64,000 nucleotides of DNA from Candidatus Segatella violae. GTDB taxonomy: Bacteria > Bacteroidota > Bacteroidia > Bacteroidales > Bacteroidaceae. Location of the stretch: NCBI GenBank assembly GCA_002440225.1, contig DJSH01000006.1, positions 21,338 through 85,337 on the forward strand, read 5' to 3'. The notes beneath the pieces were generated by a model. The model made no database searches and was not told the DNA's origin. It saw only the letters and a list, made by a program, of their open reading frames with translations. Position numbers and translations under genes: made by a program. Positions 39,964 to 47,420 of the stretch are shown piece after piece. The first letter of the stretch is position 1. The number at the start of each line of letters is the position of its first letter.

Positions 39964-40736
39964 TAAAGTTTACGGTCGTAACCTGTACGTACAATGCCGA
40001 GAAAGTGTTGCAGCGTACATTGGATAGCGTGAATAAGCAGAGCTACTGCAACATCGAGCATCTCATCATCGACGGCGTGTCGAAAGACAAGACCCTGGCG
40101 ATGGTGAGGACGTACAAGCATAAGACCGAGGTGGGGGAGAATGCCCACGAGATAGTGGTGTATTCAGAGCCCGACAAGGGGCTCTATGATGCCATGAACA
40201 AGGGCCTCGACCGAGCTACGGGCGACTACTTGGTGTTTCTCAATGCCGGCGACGTGTTTCCATCAGAGGATACCTTGGAGTATGTGGAAGGTTGTGTAGG
40301 CGAGGGCGAGGAGTTGCCGGGAGTGCTGTATGGCGATACCGACATCGTGAACGATGAAGGCAGGTTCTTGCGCCATCGTCGTTTGTCGCCTCCTGCGCAT
40401 CTCACATGGCGTTCGTTCAAGTGGGGCATGTTGGTGTGCCATCAGTCATTCTATGCTCGCACCGACATCGCCAAGCAGATACATTACAATCTCGACTACC
40501 GCTTCTCAGCCGATGTGGATTGGTGCATTCGCATCATGAAGGAGTCGGCGCGTAGAAAGTTGCCCCTCCGCAATGTCAATGCCGTCATCACCAATTTCTT
40601 GGATGGAGGCATGACCACCCAGAACCATCGTGCTTCCCTCAAGGAGCGTTTCCGTGTGATGCGCACCCATTATGGTCTGCTCACCACCCTCTTTGTTCAT
40701 GCTTGGTTTGTGATAAGAGGATTCTTCAAGAAATAA
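39960..40736 (+). CDS. Glycosyltransferase family 2 (GT-A fold)
   Basis: A 258-residue GT2 enzyme. It has the N-terminal FTVVTCTYNAEKVLQRTLDSVNKQSY, IIDGVSKDKT, a SEPDKGLYDAMNKGLDRATGDYLVFLNAGD segment (DxD-equivalent at the NAGD position) and the acceptor-side DYRFSADVDWCIR. It resembles WcaA/colanic-acid-type transferases. Coupled to the GT4 gene by a 4-nt overlap, it probably adds the next sugar of the same glycan. A repeat array and a perfect inverted repeat follow the stop codon. Confidence 0.9.
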   Translation: MIKFTVVTCTYNAEKVLQRTLDSVNKQSYCNIEHLIIDGVSKDKTLAMVRTYKHKTEVGENAHEIVVYSEPDKGLYDAMNKGLDRATGDYLVFLNAGDVFPSEDTLEYVEGCVGEGEELPGVLYGDTDIVNDEGRFLRHRRLSPPAHLTWRSFKWGMLVCHQSFYARTDIAKQIHYNLDYRFSADVDWCIRIMKESARRKLPLRNVNAVITNFLDGGMTTQNHRASLKERFRVMRTHYGLLTTLFVHAWFVIRGFFKK

Positions 40737-40750
40737 TGCCCCCCTTCAAA

Positions 40751-40786
40751 TGCAACTACTTGCGTAGCCGAACGCAAGTAGTTGCA
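40751..40786. repeat. Perfect 15-bp inverted repeat downstream of the GT2 gene
   Basis: TGCAACTACTTGCGT (40751-40765) and ACGCAAGTAGTTGCA (40772-40786) are exact reverse complements with a 6-nt loop. There is no T-tract, so it is not a standard terminator. The right arm is part of the first 22-bp repeat unit. Confidence 0.85.
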
Positions 40787-40898
40787 TCAGCTTACGCAAG
40801 TAGTTCCGTTAGCTTACGCAAGTAGTTCCGTAAGCAGATGCAAGTATATGTGTAAGCTTACACGTATATATCTGTAGGCTTGCACGTATATACTTATA
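40767..40898. repeat. Six tandem degenerate 22-bp repeats
   Basis: Units start at 40767, 40789, 40811, 40833, 40855 and 40877, all exactly 22 bp. Units 1-3 share the core ACGCAAGTAGTT, and units 2-3 are nearly identical. Units 4-6 drift to GCAAGTATAT and ACGTATATA forms but keep the AGCTTxC...GTA frame. The rest of the gap to 41052 holds an AT-rich stretch and a -7 box. Confidence 0.85.
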
Positions 40899-41011
40899 TT
40901 TATATGTACCCGTACCTATTTATATATCGGGTATGTGTTTTGTAATAGGAATGCAGTCGTATTGTTGCATTCTTTCAATTTCTGAGTAATCTTTCCGCAA
41001 CATGGATGTTG

Positions 41012-41019
41012 TACTTTTG
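41012..41019 (+). promoter_or_regulatory. -7 box of the SusC/SusD/phosphodiesterase operon
   Basis: TACTTTTG matches TAnnTTTG, 33 nt before the first gene. The -33 element is not clear. Confidence 0.6.
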
Positions 41020-41052
41020 CACACGTAAACTAAGAGATAGAAATTTACTGTT

Positions 41053-41565
41053 ATGAAGAAATTTAAATTTTTGATGTTAGTGTGCTTGTTGTCTAGTATG
41101 GCAGCATTCGCAGGAAATGAAAGAGAGACTGGAACCGAAAATACAACTGCTACAGTTCCTTCTTTTGAGTTTATTTATAGTGTTGCTCAACCTACAGAGC
41201 AACAGCTGGAGCAAATTACAGGCAATGCTGAGTTTGGAAAGCAGACCGCATTCCTGTATGAGCAATTGCAAAACCTTTGCGTGAAGCGCATCCCAGTGGT
41301 TCCTGGTGACCCTACTACACGTATCGTCATCAAGAAAGGTGACTTGTTCAACGCTGTAAGAAAAGTATCCAAGGGCTTGGAAGATGATATGAAAGATCAT
41401 AAGATTTCATGCGACGAGGCAACCAATCAGATGAATAAGGTGCTGGATGTAGCTATTTCCGCCTTCTATTCTGAGGATAGTAAATCATTTGAGAAGGCTT
41501 TGAGAAACAGCAAAAAAGACTATAAGCAGCTTGTAGCTCTGTTCTCAAAAGTTATTTTGAAGTAA
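41053..41565 (+). CDS. Secreted protein of unknown function upstream of SusC
   Basis: A 170-residue protein with a clear signal peptide (cleavage near MAAFAG, residue about 21). The mature part is helical and charged: PTEQQLEQITGNAEFGKQTAFLYEQLQ, then a short beta-like TRIVIKKGDLFNAV, then a helix containing a single Cys (HKISCDEATNQMNKVLD). I do not recognise a family. It is 24 nt upstream of the SusC gene and shares its promoter. It may be a periplasmic accessory of this transporter, but that is only context. Confidence 0.7.
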   Translation: MKKFKFLMLVCLLSSMAAFAGNERETGTENTTATVPSFEFIYSVAQPTEQQLEQITGNAEFGKQTAFLYEQLQNLCVKRIPVVPGDPTTRIVIKKGDLFNAVRKVSKGLEDDMKDHKISCDEATNQMNKVLDVAISAFYSEDSKSFEKALRNSKKDYKQLVALFSKVILK

Positions 41566-41589
41566 AGATATATTTAAGGTAAAAAGATT

Positions 41590-44500
41590 ATGAAGAAATT
41601 ATCAGTGCTAGTGTGCTCATTGTGTGTGAGCACATCATTGTTTGCACAATCAATGAAGGTTACAGGTAAGGTTTCAGACAAGATGGGACCTGTGGCTGGT
41701 GCCACTGTAAGAGTAAAGGGTACGGATGTAGCTGTAGTAACGGATATTGATGGTAACTATACAATTCAAGCAGGTAAAAATGCAACGTTGGAAATTACAT
41801 ATCTTGGTGACAAAACCAAGATGATGAAGGTTTCTAATGCCAACATGGATGTGATGCTGGAGTCGGATGTTCAGGATATTGATGAGGTCGTAGTAACTGC
41901 TATTGGTATTAAGCAAGAGAAAAAGAAGTTGGGATATACTACCCAGCAGGTATCAGGCAAGGAGTTGGCTGCTCAAGGCAATATGAACGTTGGTTCTTCA
42001 TTGCAAGGTCAAGTTGCGGGCTTGACAGTTTCTGTACCTTCTAGTATGTTTGAGACACCTAGCTTTTCCCTTCGTGGTCGCACTCCTTTGATTGTATTAG
42101 ATGGCGTGCCTATCGAGTCGGACATGTTTGATATTTCAAGTGAGAACATTGCAAGTGTCAATGTTTTGAAAGGAACGGCTGCCTCGGCGTTGTATGGTGC
42201 TAGAGGTAAGAATGGTGCTATCATGATTACTACAAAGCAGGCTGAAAAGGAAGGTGTAGAGATTAATTTCTCTACCAAGGATATGATGACGGCAGGATTT
42301 GTGGCTTATCCAAAGACACAGCATCAATATGGTAGTGGCTCCAATGGACAGTATGCTTTCTGGGATGGTGAAGGCGGCGGTAAGTCCGACGATGATATGG
42401 AATGGGGACCAAAGCTGGACGTCGGTAATATGGCTCCTCAATGGAATAGTCCTATCCGAGACAAGCAAACTGGTGAAGAAATACCTTGGTGGGGCAGTGT
42501 AAAGGGAACAAAATACGACGACCAAGGACGTTATGAACGTGTTGCGATGCCTTTGACATCGCATGACAATTTGAAGGAATTCTTAGAGACAGGCATCATT
42601 ACTAATAACACATTGTCTTTATCTTATAAGGGGAAAAAGGCTAAGGTTTATGTGTTAGGGCAGTACGCTTATCAAAAAGGACAGGCTCCAACAACATCCT
42701 TGCATACAGGAGGTCTTAACTTTAACTCTACTTTCAATCTTTCTGATAAGTTGACATTGGATGCTATGCTCAACTATAATATGGTGGTATCTCCTAATTA
42801 TCCTGATTATGGTTATCATCCATCCAATTTCATGTATTCTATCGTAGAATGGATGGGAGACGACATTGATATCAAAGAGCTGAAAAAGCATCAGTGGGTT
42901 CCTGGTATGGAAGGATATAAGCAGGCAAACTACAATTATGCTTGGTACAACAATCCGTATTTCGCATTGTCACAGGCGAGACATTCTGAGCGTCGTAATG
43001 TGACAACTGGTCAATTGCGATTAAGCTATCAAGTATTGCCAGAACTGAGCATCACTGGTCGTGCATCGTTGCGCTCTAAACGTAATCTTACAGAGAACAA
43101 GATACCAAAGTCTTATTTGAACTATGGCGATTCACGTGAGGGTGCTTATAAAGTATGGAATGTTAGCCAAGATAATGTGGATGCCGATGTGCTGGCAACA
43201 TATACTAAAAGTTTCTTGGAAGACATCAATTTGACCGTTAATGCGGGTGGTTCCATCTTTTATCGCCGTTATCGTAACGACTACGCTTCGACGGATGGCT
43301 TGAATGTGCCAGGCATTTACTCTTTGAAAAACTCTACGGGTTCGATTTTGACTTATAGTTCAGACAACTCTTTATGGGGAACTCGCAGCGAGAAAGAAAT
43401 CAAGAGTATCTATGCCTCTATCAACCTTGATTTGTCAAAATATGCTTATTTGACCTTGACAGGTCGTAACGACTGGTCTTCGACTTTGGCTTCGGGTAAT
43501 AATTCTTATTTTTATCCTTCTGTGGCATTGAGTTCTGTTGTTTCTGACTATGTTAAGATGCCTCAATTTATAGACTATTTGAAAATCTTAGGATCTTGGG
43601 CGACAGTATCCAGTGATTTAGACCCATATCAGATACAGCAAGTTTATAACAAAGAGTTGTCGTGGGGAAGCAATACGGTGGTTAGCTATCCTTCTGCTTT
43701 GGTTAACGCCAATATCAAACCTCAAAAAACAACACAGTTAGAGTTGGGATTCTCTACTTCTTTCGGTAAGCGCATATCATTAGATTTTAGCTATTATCGT
43801 TCGTTGGATACAAACCAAATCTTGGATATGTTGATTTCTCAGGCATCAGGTTTTGATACTCGAAAAATCAATGGTAATACTTATACCACTAATGGTATTG
43901 AGGCAATCATTGGCGTGAAAGCTATTCAAGGAAAGAATTTCAAATGGAATTTCAATTTGAATGCCAGCCATAGTGTTCGAAAGTTGACCAAGATTTATGG
44001 CGATGAGGAATATTTTGGTAACTTGAAGAAAGGAGATCGTGCAGATGCTTATTATGCCACAGTATGGCAACGTGATCCAGAAGGACGAGTTATCGTAGAT
44101 GCAAATGGACAGCCACAGAAAGATCCGTACGCTCGTAAAATCGGACATTATGAGCCAAATGTCAGATTGGGCATGCAGAACACTTTCCGTTTTAATGATT
44201 TTACGCTTGGAGTGGAATTGAATGCTGCTATCGGTGGCTTGATGTATTCTAATTTGAGTCCAAAGATGTGGTGGGGTGGAAAACATCCGAACTCTGTAAA
44301 ATATCGTGACGAGGAGTATGCCACAGGAAAGCCTGTCTTTGTGCCAAATGCCGTTCGAGTGGTTAGTGGAGATGTCTCTTACGATGTACATGGAAACATT
44401 GTGGAAGACACTCGTAAATATGAGAAATTTACCAATGCCGTCGATTGGCAGTCTTGGTGCCAAAACTATCCTTATCGTGCTAATGTGACAGACAAGATGG

Positions 44501-44757
44501 ACAAGTTCTTCGCCAACACTTTCAGTCGTACTTATTTGAAAGTACGCCAGATTAGTTTGACTTATGATTTCCATCGTTTGTTGCCACAGGCAAGTGTGGT
44601 GAAGGGATTGACAGCAACAATATTCTGTAATAATCCTTTCCTCTGGGCTAAAGTTCCATACGTAGATCCTGATGTAAGTGGTGATGCCAGTGGGGATACA
44701 GGAGCTGCGGATCCAACGGCACGATACCTCGGTGTCGGTTTGAACGTAAAATTCTAA
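41590..44757 (+). CDS. SusC/RagA-family TonB-dependent transporter
   Basis: A 1055-residue SusC homologue without an STN domain. The signal peptide ends SLFAQS, and a carboxypeptidase-regulatory-like domain follows (GKVSDKMGPVAGATVRVKGTDVAVVTDIDGNYTI). The linker IDEVVVTAIGIKQEKKKLGY marks the TonB-box region, then the plug (FSLRGRTPLIVLDGVPIESD, LKGTAASALYGARGKNGAIMITTK). The barrel ends ARYLGVGLNVKF. This subtype, with the KKLGYTTQQVSGKEL linker, is usually paired with SusD-like_2 proteins, as found next door. No glycoside hydrolase is in the operon, so a non-polysaccharide ligand is possible. Confidence 0.95.
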   Translation: MKKLSVLVCSLCVSTSLFAQSMKVTGKVSDKMGPVAGATVRVKGTDVAVVTDIDGNYTIQAGKNATLEITYLGDKTKMMKVSNANMDVMLESDVQDIDEVVVTAIGIKQEKKKLGYTTQQVSGKELAAQGNMNVGSSLQGQVAGLTVSVPSSMFETPSFSLRGRTPLIVLDGVPIESDMFDISSENIASVNVLKGTAASALYGARGKNGAIMITTKQAEKEGVEINFSTKDMMTAGFVAYPKTQHQYGSGSNGQYAFWDGEGGGKSDDDMEWGPKLDVGNMAPQWNSPIRDKQTGEEIPWWGSVKGTKYDDQGRYERVAMPLTSHDNLKEFLETGIITNNTLSLSYKGKKAKVYVLGQYAYQKGQAPTTSLHTGGLNFNSTFNLSDKLTLDAMLNYNMVVSPNYPDYGYHPSNFMYSIVEWMGDDIDIKELKKHQWVPGMEGYKQANYNYAWYNNPYFALSQARHSERRNVTTGQLRLSYQVLPELSITGRASLRSKRNLTENKIPKSYLNYGDSREGAYKVWNVSQDNVDADVLATYTKSFLEDINLTVNAGGSIFYRRYRNDYASTDGLNVPGIYSLKNSTGSILTYSSDNSLWGTRSEKEIKSIYASINLDLSKYAYLTLTGRNDWSSTLASGNNSYFYPSVALSSVVSDYVKMPQFIDYLKILGSWATVSSDLDPYQIQQVYNKELSWGSNTVVSYPSALVNANIKPQKTTQLELGFSTSFGKRISLDFSYYRSLDTNQILDMLISQASGFDTRKINGNTYTTNGIEAIIGVKAIQGKNFKWNFNLNASHSVRKLTKIYGDEEYFGNLKKGDRADAYYATVWQRDPEGRVIVDANGQPQKDPYARKIGHYEPNVRLGMQNTFRFNDFTLGVELNAAIGGLMYSNLSPKMWWGGKHPNSVKYRDEEYATGKPVFVPNAVRVVSGDVSYDVHGNIVEDTRKYEKFTNAVDWQSWCQNYPYRANVTDKMDKFFANTFSRTYLKVRQISLTYDFHRLLPQASVVKGLTATIFCNNPFLWAKVPYVDPDVSGDASGDTGAADPTARYLGVGLNVKF

Positions 44758-44775
44758 CATGAAATTGATAATAAA

Positions 44776-46257
44776 ATGAAAGCAAAAATATTTATGACTT
44801 TGGCTATAGTTGGTGCTTTGTGTTGCTCTTGCACTAGCTTTGATGAAATTAACAACAATCCGAATGATCCATCGGAGGTATCTCCTAAGTTGATTCTTCC
44901 AAATATTTGCGAGAGTGCTTTTTCTCGTGGTACTGGTGGAATGTATGCTGACAAGATGGTGGTTCAGACAGACGGACATAATGCTGAACAATTCTATGAG
45001 TGGAACAGAGGAAGTTTCAGTACTTATGATAGTGAACTACTTCAGGTCACCAAGTTGAAGGAAGAGTCTGATAGGACAGGAGAGGTCATATACGATGGGT
45101 TGTATCATTTTTTCAGAGCCTATTATTTCTACAATTTGACTCTCAAGTTCGGAGATATTCCATATTCAGAATCTTTGGCAGGTGAGAGCAAAGGGCAGTT
45201 TACTCCTAAGTATGATTCACAAGAAAATGTATTTGTGGGCATCTTGGATGAATTGAAAGAGTCAAATGATGAACTAGCGCAGGCTGCTGTTAAAAATGAA
45301 ACGATTGACGGCGATATTATCTATAATGGAAATGCCGGGAAGTGGCAGAAGCTGGTCAATTCTTTTCGATTGAAGGTGTTGATGACCCTTTCTCACAAAG
45401 GACAAGTGGGCAGTCATAATGTTAAGCAAGAGTTCCTGCAGATTGCTGGCCTTCCACTGATTACGAACAATAGTGAGAATGGACAGTTGTCGTATATCGA
45501 CCAAGAAGGCAACCGATATCCGCAATTTAATGCTCAATGGTCGGGCTTCTACATGGATAAAACGTTTATCGATAGGCTTGCTGAGCGTAAAGATCCTCGT
45601 TTGTTCTTATACGCATTGCCTACCAATGAGGCTGCGAATGCTGGAAAAAAAGTAACTGATTTTAGTGCTTATGCAGGTGGAGACCCTACTGTTCCGTATG
45701 GTGAGAATAAAAACCTTGTGGGTGATGGCAAGATTTCTCAGATTAATTCTCGCTATCGTACGAATCCTACGGGTGAGCCAACTATTTTGATGGGCTATGC
45801 TGAGTTGCAACAGATATTGGCTGAGGCTGTAGTGAGAGGTTGGATTCAAGGAGATGCCAAGCAGTATTATGAGAATGGAGTGAAGGCTTCTTTCGATTGG
45901 TATCATACTTATGCAGGTGATTACTCGCAGTATGTGACGGATGAGGCTGCTTCTGCTTATTTGCAGGGAGATAAAGTGAAATGGGATGACCAACTTTCGA
46001 ATGAACAAAAGATAGAGCGCATCATCTTCCAAAAATATTGCGTTAGCTTCTTCCAGGGCGGTTGGGATCCTTTCTTCGAGCATCTGCGTACGGGGTATCC
46101 TGAATTCGCTCATTTGGCAGACAACCCAATCCCTTATCGCTGGATGTATCCAGATACGGAGAATAAGTATAACACACAAAATGTGGAGGAGGCTGTGAAG
46201 AGTCAGTTCGGAGAAAACAATGACAAGATAACTGCCATGCCTTGGTGGTTGAAATAG
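44776..46257 (+). CDS. SusD-like lipoprotein (SusD-like_2 / SusD/RagB superfamily)
   Basis: A 493-residue lipoprotein (lipobox ALCCSC, Cys about residue 18). The opening FDEINNNPNDPSEVSPKLILPNICESAFSRG and segments such as YDGLYHFFRAYYFYNLTLKFGDIPYSES and GNAGKWQKLVNSFRLKVLMTLSHK are typical of the SusD-like_2 (PF12771-type) group. The C-terminus has KIERIIFQKYCVSFFQGGWDPFFEHLRTGYPEF in place of the classic ERxxELAFEGxR signature. It is paired with the SusC 18 nt upstream and should form its lid. Confidence 0.9.
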   Translation: MKAKIFMTLAIVGALCCSCTSFDEINNNPNDPSEVSPKLILPNICESAFSRGTGGMYADKMVVQTDGHNAEQFYEWNRGSFSTYDSELLQVTKLKEESDRTGEVIYDGLYHFFRAYYFYNLTLKFGDIPYSESLAGESKGQFTPKYDSQENVFVGILDELKESNDELAQAAVKNETIDGDIIYNGNAGKWQKLVNSFRLKVLMTLSHKGQVGSHNVKQEFLQIAGLPLITNNSENGQLSYIDQEGNRYPQFNAQWSGFYMDKTFIDRLAERKDPRLFLYALPTNEAANAGKKVTDFSAYAGGDPTVPYGENKNLVGDGKISQINSRYRTNPTGEPTILMGYAELQQILAEAVVRGWIQGDAKQYYENGVKASFDWYHTYAGDYSQYVTDEAASAYLQGDKVKWDDQLSNEQKIERIIFQKYCVSFFQGGWDPFFEHLRTGYPEFAHLADNPIPYRWMYPDTENKYNTQNVEEAVKSQFGENNDKITAMPWWLK

Positions 46258-46280
46258 ACGAATAGATTAATTGTAGGAAA

Positions 46281-47354
46281 ATGATGAAAAAGATATTTTG
46301 GGCAGCTATGGCTGCTTTGGCGATGATGCCTAGCTTGAGTAAGGCTGAACAGAAAGTGGTGTTGGTAACGGTGGATGGCTATCGTTGGCAAGAATTGTTT
46401 ACGGGTGCGGATTCTCTTGTCATCAACCAAAAACAGTTCGGAGATGTCAAGACGATGAAAGACAACTATTGGAGAGAGACCCCAGAGGAGCGTCGTGAGA
46501 CTTTGATGCCTTTCACCTGGAGTTTCATCGCCAAGAATGGCACGATTATTGGCAATCGCAAGTTGGGGTGTACAATGGATGTCACCAATAAGATGTGGTT
46601 CTCTTATCCTGGGTATAATGAGGACTTGTGCGGTCATGCGGATGATGAGAACATACATAGCAACGACGCTTTGCCTAACCCGAATGTGTCGGTGTTTGGG
46701 GTAGCTAACCAAACCCCAGAGTACAAAAACTCAGTGTTGTGCTTTGGTAGTTGGGCACGTTTCATAGAAATCTTCAATGAGAAGCGAAGCGGATTGGAGG
46801 TGAATGCCAATTATCGTCACTCCATGTCGAAGAATCCAACGGAACGTGAGAAATACCTGGATAAGTTGCAAGACCTGTGCCCAAAGTATTGGGGAGAGGA
46901 GAGATTCGACTTCTTGACCCATGAGTATGCGATGGAGGCAATGAGAACTCGTCATCCTAAATTGGTGTTCATCGGTTATGGAGACACAGATGAATGGGCA
47001 CATGCTGGCAATTATCGACTTTATCTGGATGCTGCTCATAATACGGATGCCTTCTTAAAGGACTTGTGGAATCTTATCCAGAATGATCCTTTTTACAAGG
47101 ACCAAACCACGGTGATAGTTACCTGTGACCATGGACGTGGGGATGCAGATATCAATGCTTGGCGTGACCATGGTCCTTACACGAAGAATTCTCATCAAAC
47201 GTGGTTGATGGCTTTTGGAAAAGGCGTACCTGCCAAGGGGGTGTTGAAATCTGGCGAGTATTTCAACAATCAAATAGCTCCAACCATAGCCAATTTCTTG
47301 GGCATTAAATTTGCCCCTCAGAACAAAGGTGTAGGAAAACCTATTAAATTCTAA
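46281..47354 (+). CDS. Alkaline-phosphatase-superfamily phosphodiesterase/nucleotide pyrophosphatase-like protein
   Basis: A 357-residue exported protein (signal peptide ending SLSKAEQ). Metal-site landmarks of the alkaline phosphatase/ENPP superfamily are VTVDGYRWQELF (first Asp), GYGDTDEWAHAGNY (Asp and His), TCDHGRGD (Asp, His) and the late His in KNSHQTW; the nucleophile is probably the Thr in MPFTWSF. The family hydrolyses phosphate mono- or diesters, or transfers phosphate-like groups, in the periplasm. It is the last gene of the SusC/SusD operon, suggesting that the imported ligand carries a phosphate ester. The plus-strand terminator lies inside the 3' end of the convergent kinase gene. 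Confidence 0.8.
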   Translation: MMKKIFWAAMAALAMMPSLSKAEQKVVLVTVDGYRWQELFTGADSLVINQKQFGDVKTMKDNYWRETPEERRETLMPFTWSFIAKNGTIIGNRKLGCTMDVTNKMWFSYPGYNEDLCGHADDENIHSNDALPNPNVSVFGVANQTPEYKNSVLCFGSWARFIEIFNEKRSGLEVNANYRHSMSKNPTEREKYLDKLQDLCPKYWGEERFDFLTHEYAMEAMRTRHPKLVFIGYGDTDEWAHAGNYRLYLDAAHNTDAFLKDLWNLIQNDPFYKDQTTVIVTCDHGRGDADINAWRDHGPYTKNSHQTWLMAFGKGVPAKGVLKSGEYFNNQIAPTIANFLGIKFAPQNKGVGKPIKF

Positions 47355-47420
47355 GTAATTTCGTATAGTTGAATTTCTCTCTATATAATACAAGATATAT
47401 TACAAGAATTCATACAAAGT

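Noticed and set aside
40767..40898. CRISPR array
   Set aside because: The 22-bp units are contiguous without unique spacers and no cas genes are nearby; it is a tandem repeat.
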